Assembly: GCF_932526225.1 (NCBI RefSeq)
Contig: NC_064035.1
Coordinates: 3,595,501 to 3,659,500 of the forward strand
Direction of reading: 5' to 3'
Length of the DNA stretch: 64,000 bases
Source: Nematostella vectensis
Lineage: Eukaryota > Cnidaria > Anthozoa > Actiniaria > Edwardsiidae
The position numbers and the translations under genes are program-made. The stretch's first letter is position 1, and each line of letters begins with the position of its first letter. This document shows positions 51,361 to 63,384 of this stretch, in pieces. The notes under the pieces are model-generated. The model saw only the letters and a program-made list of their open reading frames with translations, was not told the DNA's origin and made no database searches.

Positions 51361-52016
51361 CTTTACTCGAATAAGCGCCTCCTCCGAATAAGCGCCACTT
51401 TTGAACCAAAACTATAAATAAGCGCCCCCTTTCCCCCCCTCCCCTCCTCAGGTTTTACGCAACTGAGTAATTCTACATGTAGTTCTAAGAAAACACTGGA
51501 GCTCATAGACTCTGGACAAGAAAGAGACAAAATTTAATGGATGAAAAAAATAATAATTCAAGTTTATATAGAGAAAAGAAACTGTTGTAGTAGTGTTTGC
51601 CCTTTTTAAGCGCCTCCCTCGAATAAGCGCCTCCCCCGAATAAGCGCCTCCCCCGAATAAGCGCCCCGTCTGATAGTAGAAGAATTTAATAAGCGCCCCC
51701 TCTGAGAGTCGAAGAATTAAATAAGCGCCCCGTCTGAGAGTCGAAGAATTAAATAAGCGCCCCGTCTGAGAGTCGAAGAATTAAATAATCGCCCCCTCTG
51801 AGAGTCGAAGAATTAAATAAGCGCCCAGTCTGAGAGTCGAAGAATTTAATAAGCGCCCGTCTGAGATTCGAAGAATTTAATAAGCGCCCAGTCTGAGAGT
51901 CGAAGAATTTAATAAGCGCCCAGTCTGAGAGTCGAAGAATTTAATAAGCGCCCAGTCTGAGAGTCGAAGAATTTTATAAGCGCCCCGTCTGAGAGTCGCT
52001 TATTCAAGTAAATACG
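51361..52016. mobile_element. MITE-like element with terminal inverted repeats and an internal tandem array of about 31 bp
   Basis: The left edge has CTTTACTCGAATAAGCGCC. The right edge GCTTATTCAAGTAAATACGG is its imperfect complement, about 18 of 23 bases. Inside are AATAAGCGCCCC.GTCTGAGAGTCGAAGAATT units, roughly a dozen at 51650-51990, plus a short unique segment near 51450-51600. No coding capacity is seen. Confidence 0.7.
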
Positions 52017-52099
52017 GTATATCTTCCATGTATAACCAATTTTCTAACCCTCCTCGCCGCCAAGGTAAAAAAAGGTATACTCTACTGGTCAAGGCATCA

Positions 52100-53580
52100 A
52101 GACCATTGTAGGGTGTAACATTCCCCTATGTGTTTCACCCCTCAGGGTGTAACATTCCCCTATATGTCCCATCCCTTAGGGTGTAACATTCCCCTATGTG
52201 TCCCGCCCCTTAGGGTGTAACATTCCCCTGTGTCCTATCTCTTAGTGTGTAACATTCCCCTGTGTCCTATCTCTTAGTGTGTAACATTCCACTATGTGTC
52301 CCACCCCTTAGGGTGTAACATTCCCCAATGTGTCCCATCCCTTAGGGTGTAACATTCCCTGTGTCCCACCCCTTAGGGTGTAACATTCCCCTATGTGTCC
52401 CATCCCTTAGGGTGTAACATTCCCTGTGTCCCACCCCTTAGGGTGTAACATTCCCCTGTGTCCCATCCCTTAGGGTGTAACATTCCCCTATGTGTCCCAC
52501 CCCTTAGGGTGTAACATTCCCCTGTGTCCCATCCCTTAGGGTGTAACATTACCCAATGTGTCCCATCCCTTAGAGTGTAACATTCACCTGTGTCCTATCC
52601 CTTAGGGTGTAACATTCCCCTGTTTCCTATCCCTTAGGGTGTAACATTCCCCTGTGTCCCATCCCTCAGGTTGTAACATTCCCCTGTGTCCCATCCCTTA
52701 GGGTGTAACATTCACCTGTGTCCCATCCCTTAGGGTGTAACATTCCCCTGTGTCCCATCCCTTAGGGTGTAACATTCCCCTGTGTCCCATCCCTTAGGGT
52801 GTAACATTCCACTATGTGTCCCACCCCTTAGGGTGTAACATTCCCCTATGTGTCCCATCCTTAAGGGTGTAACATTCCCGTGTCCTATCCCTTAGGGTGT
52901 AACATTCCACTATGTGTTCCATCCCTTAGGGTGTAACATTCCCCTATGTGTCCCACCCCTTAGGGTGTAACATTCCCCTATAAGTCCCACCCCTTAGGGT
53001 GTAACATTCCCCTGTGTCCCATCCCTTAGGGTGTAACATTCCCGTGTCCCATCCCTTAGGGTGTAACATTCCCGTGTCCCATCCCTTAGGGTGTAACATT
53101 CCCCTATGTCCCATCCCTTATGGTGTAACATTCCCCTGTGTCCCATCCCTTAGTGTGTAACATTCTCCTGTGTCCCATCTCTTAGGGTGTAACATTCCCC
53201 TGTGTCCCATCCCTTAGGGTGTAACATTCCCCTATGTGTCCCATCCCTTAGTGTGTAACATTCCCCTGTGTCCCATCCCTTAGTGTGTAACATTCACCTG
53301 TGTCCCACCCCTTAGGGTGTAACATTCTCCTGTGTACCACCCCTTAGGTAACATTCCCCTATGTGTTTCACCCCTCAGGGTGTAACATTCCCCTATGTGT
53401 CCCATCCCTTAGGGTGTAACATTCCCCTATGCGACCAATCCCTTAGTGTGTAACATTCACCTGTGTCCCATCCCTTAGGGTGTAACATTCCCGTGTCCTA
53501 TCCCTTAGGGTGTAACATTCACCTATGTGTACTATCCCTTACTGCGTAAAATTTCCTCTGTGTTCCACCCCTTAGGGTGT
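52100..53580. repeat. Minisatellite of 29-35-bp units, about 46 copies
   Basis: The unit GGGTGTAACATTCCCCTRTG, then TGTCCCATCCCTTA recurs throughout with length variants (CCCCTATGTG, CCCCTGTG, CCCGTG) and point changes. Similar variants recur in neighbouring copies, as expected from unequal exchange. Confidence 0.95.
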
Positions 53581-56138
53581 TTTAGTATTATCTGCGAAAT
53601 TTGCGTTGGTTTGTTTTGCGAGATAGTGGTTTTCAAAAGCCTGTGAAATACTATTTAGTTTAGTTTAGTACTAATACACTGTAATGTCTTTGTTTTCTTT
53701 TGTTCTGGCTTGACTATTAGACTTTAACAACTACATTTTGTTGCACGGGATTTTGAAAACCACTATAATAACGTTCAAGAGATAAAATGCTTACATGTCA
53801 TTTCATTTTTTTGCATGCTTCCCATGCAAGCTTAGAATTCTGAGAAAATTGCATTGCTGTCTGGTGGGTTCAAGTGATACTGTGCTTATTCGAATCCACG
53901 GTCGATTTATGTTATTTTTGCACGCTAGAGTATGTTAAGCCCAGCCTTGTCCCAGGAGTTTTTGTCAGGGTTTTTGCTTGTTTCCCTGTGGTCTGTGAGT
54001 TGTGACGTCAAAGGAAACCATTTGTCAAAGACCCCACGCTGCCTCAAGGCTCATCTCCGAGAATATTGGGATTTATAGGGCCTGCCACACAAATAGGACT
54101 ACTATCCACAAAATATACTTTATTTTTACCTCTTACATAACAATTTTCAAAGCACAGTTAGTACCCAGATGTTCATTTTACTTTATATGATCAGGAAGGT
54201 TTTAAGTAAACCTTTTACTTAATTAACACCTCCTTGATTATATCCAGTCGCTCAAAACTAAGGTAAAGGGGAACGCAATATTAAAGGCACCCTTGGAAGA
54301 GCGAGGGTACATGTTAAAGAACCAGTCAGTCATAAACTCTATACCGAGGCCAAAAGGCAGACAAAACTAAATCCAAGAACTTTGTGACACCAACAATACT
54401 GAACAGACCAAGAATAATGTTTCTTTGAGTGGAAATAAGTGTTGGGCCGAATAGATCAAGAATATGTCTGACGGGATCCTTCTAAATACATTTATCTCTG
54501 AGGAAGTTGCAAGCGATTAGCTCAAACACAGCAATGTCAGATATTTAGACTTCCGAAGGTTTTTGCAGTAAAAAGTATATTCCTTATGATGATGTAGTGC
54601 ATTTGTGAAAAGACCATCAAGTCTTAAAGTCATAAATACCTTTGGCTAGGTCTTTAGTATGTACTTAGAGAAAAAAAAATGCTTTCTTTGGGGTTCCCAC
54701 CACTCCCCCCTTCATTTCACAGAATAACCAAGATGCAAAATATCAGACAAAAGGAGGCTTACAAGAATGTGTTATGGAATTTCTTCTGTTGACCTGAGTA
54801 TCAGAGAAAGTGGTGGTTACTCCACATCAGCTTAGACCGCCCGCAACATTCCGGTTAATAAACTGTGAGTCACTCTTTCTCACGCAAGACATGATATTCA
54901 TTACAGCACAGTGGTAGACTTTACATATTGATGTTTTACAATAAGAACACAGAAATTGGGTCATGCTAACTACTTTTACTCAACTTTTAATCCCATTTGA
55001 AAACATCCAATGCACATTCGTGCTTACTTGGTAAAGTGGCTCAGCATGGCTCTCTTACTGTGTCCACATAGTAACCTCTAGCAACAACTAAGCCAATCAC
55101 ATTCGCCAAGTCCACGTCGAGAGCCAAGTGACTGCGCTATACAATAAGGCTGATTCAGACAGCACGATTTAGTCGTATGCAACCCGCCTACGACATGTCT
55201 TAGTCCTGAATTACACACTATTCGGAATCGTAGTCTGATTTACACTCTACGACTCGAATTGTAGAGGTGTTGTGCTGCCTAAATCATCATATACAAGGAG
55301 AGGTGATTTGAATACAGCGCACATGGCGGACGCAGTAAACAGTCATGCAGTAATTAACACTTGGAAAACAAATGGGGACTGACATTACAAAACCCACTCA
55401 ATAATACAGTAGTTATTACTTTGCTATTTTACACTTATACCCCGCAATTTCTTCATTAAGGAATGTTACAAGACAAAAAAGTCTCTATTATTGTGTAGTC
55501 AAACCAGTTTGACTAGACTTACTAGATGGGATGGGTGTTTCAGTTGCAAGCAGCCCATAGAGGGCCAAACACATGCATCTCATCCCAGCACACTGCTACT
55601 TTTACAACACGCTGTGTGGCACTAAATAGTTCAATGTCTGGAAAGCGAGTAAGTTATTGGTTTCTTTTTTATTCCTTTTAAATGTTCTTTTGTAATATGT
55701 AAAATTAACCGTATCTTGTACTTCTGGAATCGCACACGTTTTGACGTGCATACATTACTCAATTTCAAAATGATCAGATAAAGTATACACTTTCCATCTA
55801 GAAAACAAATGCTCGTTGGTTTAAATATAGCAAATAACACCTCCCTAGTCAATTATAGTATTCTGTACATAGTACTCAGGCTCATATCAGTGAGCATAAG
55901 CAAACCAGGAATCTCAATGTACAAAGCACCCTCTCAACAACAATTTTAGCCCTTTAAACAACTGGGCAACGAATACTGTAGACATATAAACACGCTGCTT
56001 TTAGCACCGCGCTGATATATGTATTGCCATGGGAACTCTATGACGGATACCTTCTATACAATTCAGATTTCAAAATCAAACGAAACGCCCATTAAACAAA
56101 CACCTCCATAAAACTGGCAAATTTTTAGGTTCAGAGAG
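53581..56138. other. AT-rich intergenic sequence, no gene recognised
   Basis: Only short random frames are present (for example 54002-54190 plus and 55631-55852 minus). No splice-linked coding or structured RNA was recognised. Confidence 0.45.
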
Positions 56139-56335
56139 TGTCCGTCATATAGAGGTTACACTACATAGCAAACAATTTCATTGGGCCTGAGGGCGCCCGT
56201 TGTATCGAGGTTCGACTGTATAGCGGACACATTTCTCGGTGCCGAGGGTGTCCGTTATATCAAGGTTTCACCGCATAGTGGATACATTTTCGGTCTCAAG
56301 GGTGTTTGTTATATAGAGGTTGCAGAAACAGGGGG
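56139..56335. repeat. Tandem repeat of about 60 bp, roughly 3.5 copies
   Basis: GTGTCCGTTATATAGAGGTT-like, CACTGCATAGCGGACACATTT-like and CGGTGCCGAGG-like blocks recur in order with about 20% divergence. TCCGTTATA and TATAGCGGA are inverted within a unit. Confidence 0.7.
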
Positions 56336-57244
56336 CCAAGATGTAATTTCACAAGTGGGCCTGCTCATCACGGCCAGGATAGACCTTCCTTTTCAATGTC
56401 TTTTTCGACAATCTTTGAGTTCAGTGAGTGGCATCCCACAACTGTATTATCAATATCTATGTCCAAGCCTTTATATTTATCAGCATAAATTTCAGCATCT
56501 TTTTTTCTTTTTTTTTCTGAGCAATCACTAGTTCTTGATCCTTTATTTTAATTTTACCCACTTTTGCTGACAAAAAAAATACTGCAGTATCCCCACGGCA
56601 TAAAGTGAATATTTGACTTGAACTTAATTTATTTGCAACTTATTTAATTTTGTTTATGCAATTGAAATATAGGCTGAACAAAATTTTGGTGCTCATTTAA
56701 TATAAGAATAAGAAATGGTTGGATACGTTTTAAAGCTGTTAGAATAGTTTTTTTTGGCCAAACGAATTTAGCCATAGAATTCCAGTGACTTTAGTCTGTT
56801 ACTTTTCGCTACAAAATCATTTTCAGTTAGAGCAGGGAAGTGTAGAGTAATACATAAAGTCATAACTACCTTTATAATGGTTTCAAGGTGGATGCAGACA
56901 ATAGAATGAAATTCTACTGATAGGGATATCAGAGATAATCCCAAGGGTTGGTCACATTGCTTAAACTACTCTACTGTATATATGATTACATGTGTAATCA
57001 CATTTTCTTTTCAAAATAACTTAAAGTGCGACTTGGAGCCAGTCCAGAGGTTCAAGCTAGGGTTATGTGTTCGAAACATTTTTGAGACTCTGGGAATACA
57101 CATATTTCAATCAAATTTGTCAGTGCAAACAGCGAATGTCAAATGGCAAATATGACGGACAGGAGCTTATGGGTTATAACTATTCGAAAGATTTTGGTGA
57201 TAAAATAACTCCAGCGATGACTGGACAATACATTAATAACCTTT

Positions 57245-57375
57245 ATCAAGCTTACATGTTTCAACATGTTTCTTACACGTTCAAGCTTACATGTTACATG
57301 TTTCAACATGTTTCTTACACGTTCAAGCTTACATGTTTCAACATGTTTCTTACACGTTCAAGCTTACATGTTAAT
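57245..57375. repeat. Tandem repeat of about 46-52 bp, three copies, with palindromic cores
   Basis: AAGCTTACATGTTTCAACAT, then GTTTCTTACACGTTC repeats three times. One copy has an extra ACATGT. Confidence 0.85.
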
Positions 57376-58069
57376 TTGGTAGAATATATGGTCCCATGGT
57401 TCCTTTCGGCTGTGCGTATGTGTCAAGTGCCTATTATCAATCGCCATTTCACTGAATTTATTTTGAACAGGTGTATATGTGTATACTGGTTGATGTGTAG
57501 GCAAATATAGCTCTTCCCTTCCTCACACCCCGCCAAAAAAAACTAAATTTAACTCTGAAGTATATACGATTACCTGCACCTTCAAACATACAGGTGGAGT
57601 ACAATTGCCCATAGTCAACAATGGCAGGGAACTAGCTTGTAGAATAAGGCATGTGATTCCTTGAAGCTCCCCATCTCGGCCCATCTTAGTATTTTTTGTT
57701 CATATGATTATGCAAGTCAATTGCCATCGGTCAGTCTAACATAATTTTTCCATTGTTCAAGATCAATGTTTCTTTTCCATCCAGGGATGTCTTTAGATAT
57801 ATCCCAAACGCTTTCCAGTTTCCAGTGATTTTGTAGTGTTTTATAATAGTAACTGACAGTTTGCCAAGCAGAATCTATCATGCATGTACATACATTACCC
57901 CAGGTAATACCCCAGGGTCATGTATAAACATAGTAAACACTGAAAAATGTCTTCCACTTGTTTTTACAACACCCATGTTTTAGGTTGCAATGCCAGTTGT
58001 CTTTTAACTTGTAATAGGCTGGGATAAAAATGTTCTGGTATGCAGCAGAACCCAAAGTATTCAAAGTTC

Positions 58070-58300
58070 TTAGATGTAGCACCAGCCAGCATATCCATCA
58101 ATCTGGCATGTTGTACCAACCTACATATCCACTGGTATGGTGGGTAGTCAAAAAGAACACATCCACTGTTCTGGAATGTGGCACCAGCCAACATATCCAT
58201 CGTCATGTATTTAGCACTAGCCAACATAACTGCCCTTCTGGGATGTAGCAACACTTACTTAACCATTGTTCTTGGATGTGTAGCAACACCCAACATCTTC
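58070..58300. repeat. Diverged tandem repeats with a GTAGCACCAGCCAACATATCC core
   Basis: Core blocks recur about every 40-65 bases with clear divergence (AGCACCAGCCAGCATATCC, GGCACCAGCCAACATATCC, AGCACTAGCCAACATAAC). Confidence 0.65.
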
Positions 58301-58924
58301 CTCATACATTACTGAGGCACATAACTTCTTCTCCCACCTTAACAGGTCATTTAGAACTCATAATTCTGAGGTTGTCCAATGCATCAACACCATCAGGTAA
58401 CATGTTATAACTAATGTCAACACAGTTTCACATGTGACATATTACCCTATCCCTTGAAGAAAGAAGATAGAAAATCTGGTCTTCCCTGTGAAGTCGCTTG
58501 TCCATTAGCCTACAAGGGCTAAGGTATAGCTGCTCATACGGGTCATTGGGTGTCAGGGTTCATGGTATTTTCCTGCAAGGGAATGAATGGTATTAGGGTG
58601 ATCAACAGGTATTAAGCATCAAACACCCTGGACTATCACCTTGCCAATCCTCTGAGCTTTGGATTGTATTTTAAGGGCAAACAAATTGAACCATGAGTCT
58701 GTGGAGGAAGGTTGGCAAAAAATTATTATATTCCTTGCACAATACCAGGTCACACACAGCCTCTGTTTTCATCGACTAATTCAGGCGAGTAGCAGATACT
58801 CTTAATCAAATATTAGTAGTAGACCCAGATTGTGAATTATACATAATTCTGTTGTTTTCTTGCAAAAATAAGGTTATTGTGTTCTCAAATGTAACCATTA
58901 ACAAAAAGTAGCTGACTGGCATTC

Positions 58925-58930
58925 TTTAAT
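58925..58930 (-). promoter_or_regulatory. Candidate poly(A) signal ATTAAA for LARP4
   Basis: It lies about 330 bases past the LARP4 stop. If used, the 3' UTR would include the inverted exon copy at 59129-59196. Confidence 0.3.
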
Positions 58931-59128
58931 AATTAGGCAGAACACATTAACACATTTGTCTGCCCGCAGGTATCTGTTCAGTGTTTTTCTCCTTTCTCCC
59001 CTCTTTTTTTTTTTTGCAAGCTCTTGCACATCCAAATAAAGCAAGATGGAGTTTCTATGTTGAGCAAATGCCTACAAGTAGGCTATTAAACCAGTTGAGG
59101 GACAAGTTTGAATCACAACAGGCAAAAG

Positions 59129-59196
59129 AAGCCACACCATCGAGATCAGCAGTCTAGTGACACACAAGACAGAGACTCAAACAGAACTCGACCACA
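59129..59196 (+). repeat. 68-bp inverted duplicate of a LARP4 coding exon
   Basis: This stretch (AAGCCACACCATCGAGATCA...CGACCACA) matches the sense strand of the LARP4 exon at 60627-60560 in 59 of 68 positions with no gap, but on the opposite strand. Its plus-strand frame still reads KPHHRDQQSSDTQDRDSNRT, against [20 protein letters not shown] in the exon. It lies 63 bases past the LARP4 stop. Confidence 0.88.
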
Positions 59197-59258
59197 ACAG
59201 GCTAAGAACCGAGATAAAGCAGCTCTGAATCTGCAGGCAATCTTGTACCTTAGTCAGC

Positions 59259-62200
59259 TCATTTGCCAGGTGATTTGGTCTGGACATTAGCAGGTTGGGG
59301 GTTCGCAGCTGGCTTGGGTCCCTTTTGTGCAGCCATCTGTGCATAACTCATCCTCTCGCCTGGTTTGGGTATTGCCTGGGTACGAGGTGCCTCTTCCTGT
59401 AAAGAAAGGGTCACAATTAAGGCAATGAATGGATGGTTCTAAAGGACAAAAAAAACATTACTTCTATAAACTTTCAGATAAGACATAGTAAGACTACTGT
59501 ACCTGTACTATTGGCTTTGTTACTTGCTTGGCTTCTGGCTTGGCTTCTTGCTTGGCTTCTGGCTTGGTTTCTGGTTTAGGCTCTGGCTTGACTGGCACTG
59601 GCTCCTTGGCAGCTGCTGGTTTTGGTGGCTTTTCGGCTGGTTTAATTGGCTGTGGAGCCTCTTGCTTAGCCCTAGGACACAAGAAAAAGCGCCTGTAAGA
59701 CGGATTAACACCACAATTACAATAGAAAAGGACGTCACAGCACTCACAGTGGAGGGTTTGTCAGGGTAGCAACAGGTATCTTCCACATTGGCTTCTCAGG
59801 CGTTTGAGGTTTTGCATTTGCCTTGATCTCTGGGAAGTCTTTGGCCGAGACAATCGGCTGCTTCTAGACAAAAGTTGCTTCTATCATTAGTATCTGATAT
59901 GTGAATCACAATAAAAACATGTTGTACCGCTCACCGTGAGAGGGGAGGCTGGTAGAGGAGGAAATGATGAGGGTGCGAGGTCTAACGTGTCACTATCATC
60001 TTTACTATGCCGCACAGGACTCTCACGGTTTTCTTTCTGTCGCTTAATAAAGAATAGGCAACAATGAAATACTGTAAGTTTTACCTTTTTTCCAAACAAG
60101 ATGCAAAACTGATAGAATTTGTAAAAGAGAACAATACACTACACTTACATTATGTCGACTAATGTCTTCACTGCTTCCTCTCCTTTGCCTTACTGGTCTT
60201 CTACCTTGTCTAAGGGTATGAAAATAACACAGTCAATAAAACACATCTAATGTAGAAACGTTTACTATAAAGGATCAGTATTGCTTTACAGTTTTTATTT
60301 TTGCTCATTGCCGCATTTATGGAAATCAATGATTGTTATTTTTGGGCAAATGAACCATGCAAATGGAGATATTCATTACCTCGTAAATTCAGATTCTCTT
60401 GCTTCCCTTGTTCTAAATGGCACACTGTTCCTGGCCACCTGGCCATCCCTAGTATTTGATGGGCTTGTTGTACTGTTACCACTACTGCTGGCATTACCAG
60501 GTGAGGATGTAGTTGGCGGGTTATTCAAAGGGCTGTGGCTGGACGAGCCATTTGCACTCTGTGGTCGTGTTCTGTTTGAGTCTCTTTCTGGCCTGTCACC
60601 AGATGGCTGATCTCGGTGGTGTGGCTTATTTTGAAATCTTGTTCTGTTCAACTGGTATCCATGACGAATAGCACTACTTCCCGGAACTGAAGGCACAAAA
60701 CACAATTGCTGTGAAACTATAAAAAAATAGCAAAACTTAACACCCAGAACTTACTTTCACGGGGAGCCTTCATTGGTCCATGACCAAAACCATTGTTGGG
60801 AAAACTTGGAGACTGCAAAACAACCACAACAAAAACAATGGAAAACCAGTGGTCTATAATAGTTGCTGTGATGCATTTTTTAAGAATTGCATTTTAACAT
60901 TTTGTTTTAAGATTATTATTATTTAAGATAATGATTATTTAAGATTATGACTAAACGTCTTTTTACTGTCCAAAAAGTTCAGACTTACCTAGAGCATGCT
61001 TACATTGAAATTTCAAATAACAATAATAACAATTTACATTCTCTTTTAGTAGTAATAGCAAAAAACGGTTGGCAAAATATCATGTTCACTCAGTGTAGCA
61101 TACTAACCACATGTGGATCATGGTACACATGCTGTCCTGGTGGTGGCCAAGTCATCATTCCTGGATGGGCTGGGTAGTACTGGAATGGCTATAAAAAATA
61201 TACCTTAAATAATTTTGTCTTTTTTCTATCCAATATAAAATCAAACTGCACAAAGGATAAGAAGAATTGTGGAAGAATACTGTAAGTGTAACAGTAGAAT
61301 AGCACTAATGTACACAGTGTTCATATGGTCACAGTTAGATTAAAATGTTTAAAAACTGGTTACAAGTTGATAATTACAAGGGAAAAAAACACATAGGGTT
61401 AGGATTGAAAACTGACATGTTTATTGTATGTAGAAATTCCTGGGAACGACCTTTGTTATGATTGTCACGTCACAGCGTGTCACACCATGTCACGTCATTC
61501 TAAACATCGAGTATTCAGATAAATCATAGGCAATCTTGAGCAATGGATTACATCTCCAAAAAAAGGTTATAATTTACAGGATGTTTATTTGATTTGAAGT
61601 TCCTTTGAAATCGCTAACTTGTTGGCCAATATTTTGCATTGTGGTGTTTTGGAGAGGGGCAATCAAAGTTTTTGTACACACGAGTTTTAAGAGACAACTG
61701 CGCCATTGGAGAGTAACAAGTTGTGTGACTAGGTATTATGTGCTTTGATTCTCCTCAAAACTTTGCTTTTGTATTCAACTATGATAAGAGAATCAAAGTT
61801 TGAGATTAAGATCAAGAGGAATCCTCTATCTCTAAAAAAAATATAAATAAACGTTCTGCGAAATCACTTTGCCAACATTAGCAGATTAGTGTCCGTACAT
61901 TCTCAGGGATTTCTGCCGTACATGTAAGTCTATCCGAAATTTAGAAAAGCCAAATTTCAGCGAAGTTCTGCTAGAACCACATTTGCCTTAAAATTCTTGA
62001 TAAGGTGAAAATTCGCCGACATTTCGGGAGAGTGCAAATTATGGGTGTTATCGCCGAATGACAACCAATTTTGGCAAAAACCTTCTGACATGCAATTTAA
62101 GTGATGTATATATGTACTGTTCATTGAACATGGAAGACCTTCTACCATGTTGGGAGTTGTACAGTACAGTATGTACTGTCCAGTGAACATGAAAACATTC

Positions 62201-63384
62201 TGCCATGTTTGGTGCTGTAACTGTGAAATGTCCAGTGAACATGAAAGACCTTCGGACATGTTGGGTGCTTTATGTATGTCCTTTCTGGTAAACATGGAAA
62301 ACCTTCAGACATGACGGGTGCTGTAACTATGTACTTTCCAGTGAACAAGGGAAACCTTCCAACAAGTTGGGAGCTTTAAGTACATACTGTCCAGTGACCA
62401 TGGAAAAACCTTTTGACATTTTGGGTGCTGTATGTACTGTCAAGTAAACATAGAAAGCCTTCTTAGATGTTAGGTGCTGTAAGTACACACTGTCCAGCTG
62501 ACATGGAAGAACATCTGACAAGTAGGGTGCTGTCCAGTAAACATAGAAAACCTTCTGCCATTTTGGGTGCTGTGTGTCCTGTCCAGTAAACATGGAAGAC
62601 TATCTGCCATTTTGGGTAATGTGTGTTCTGTCCAGTGAACAGGGAAGACTTTCTGACATTTTGGGTGCTGTATGTCCTGTTCAGTGAACATGAAAGACCT
62701 TCTGCCACGTTGTCTGCTGTAAGTATGCACTTTCAAAGTCAAGTGACCATATAAGACCTTATACCTTGCTGGGTGCTGCATATCTTATCTGCTGCTCATG
62801 GAAATGTTAGAGGTCAAGACATTTTGAGTTCCGTTTTACCTGTTGTCCATTAAACAAAGGCTGAACAGGAGGAAACTGGAAGTGCCTTTGGTTGTACAGT
62901 GCCTGAGGAGGGGTGGGTGGGGGTACAGGTGGCTCTACAACAGGTGGTGTCTGTGACTGAGAAGACTGAAAAAAAAATTGGACAAACTTATAAAGATAAA
63001 GTTGAATTGGAGACAGTAAAATGATTAAGTAATGTGGAGTTGTTGGTACAAAATGATCATTTCTTTTCAAGAAAGTTTTACCGGCGATATCCTTGCATTT
63101 TTTGGAACAAAGTTTGCTTGATGCATAGGTTTGGCTTTTATTCTTGCCATGATGGGCTTTCCTCTGAAGGTCTTCACCTCTTCCCGTAGGTACTTATATG
63201 CCTGTTAAAGTGGTGCATATTAGACATGAGAAAAACTATAACAGCAGCTTCCTCAACTATGTTTTGCCAATACCTTTTGTGCATCCTCTTCTGTCTCAAA
63301 CTGTATATACCAGTATTCATTGAGAGCAAACTCACAGCTCTGGTATTGGGGACAATTTTCGCCAGCAAACAGCGCTTTCACCTC
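59259..63384 (-). CDS. LARP4: LARP4/LARP4B-type La-related protein, 3' part (RRM to stop)
   Basis: LARP4 proteins bind poly(A) and PABP in the cytoplasm and stabilise mRNAs. Exons, 5' to 3': 63384-63274, 63201-63082, 62965-62840, 61188-61108, 60812-60755, 60686-60380, 60209-60149, 60042-59935, 59863-59748, 59671-59503, 59396-59259. Phases agree throughout, giving 464 residues. The first two exons form the RRM ([40 protein letters not shown]), very close to vertebrate LARP4/4B. A Pro/Gln-rich region follows, then a Ser/Arg/Asn-rich exon. FPPLP sits in an acidic context, then a Lys/Pro/Glu-repeat linker, and [12 protein letters not shown] lies near the C-terminus. The La module and any PAM2-like motif should lie beyond 64000. 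Exons inside the 61189-62839 intron cannot be excluded, but the flanking exons join in phase 0. Confidence 0.93.
62060..62800. repeat. Diverged minisatellite (about 50-65-bp units) in a LARP4 intron
   Basis: Units of the form CTGTCCAGTGAACATGGAAG, then ACCTTCTGCCATTTTGGGTGCTGT repeat about a dozen times across intron 61189-62839. They create a set of staggered minus-strand ORFs (MFTGQ..., ...HPKWQKV...) that are repeat products, not genes. Confidence 0.88.

Larger units (their letters stand above)
56336..58924. other. Intergenic, no gene recognised
   Basis: AT-rich sequence with two small repeat patches, listed separately. The 147-codon frame at 57067-57510 is inflated by one of them and has no recognisable domain. 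Part of the 58900 end may belong to LARP4 3' UTR. Confidence 0.45.

Noticed and set aside
52100-53580. Interstitial telomere (TTAGGG) array
   Set aside because: Units contain TTAGGG only once, inside a 29-35-bp unit; there is no tandem TTAGGG run.
56139-56335. tRNA-like GAGGTTCGACTGTA
   Set aside because: The T-loop-like string belongs to a repeat of about 60 bp; no acceptor or anticodon stem can be formed around it.
59108-59290. Plus-strand 60-codon frame with KPHHRDQ motif as a gene
   Set aside because: It resembles LARP4 only because it is an inverted copy of 68 bases of one exon; outside that block the similarity ends.
61957-62781. Overlapping minus-strand frames of HPKWQKV/MFTGQ type
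   Set aside because: These are products of the LARP4 intron minisatellite, with no start or splice logic.
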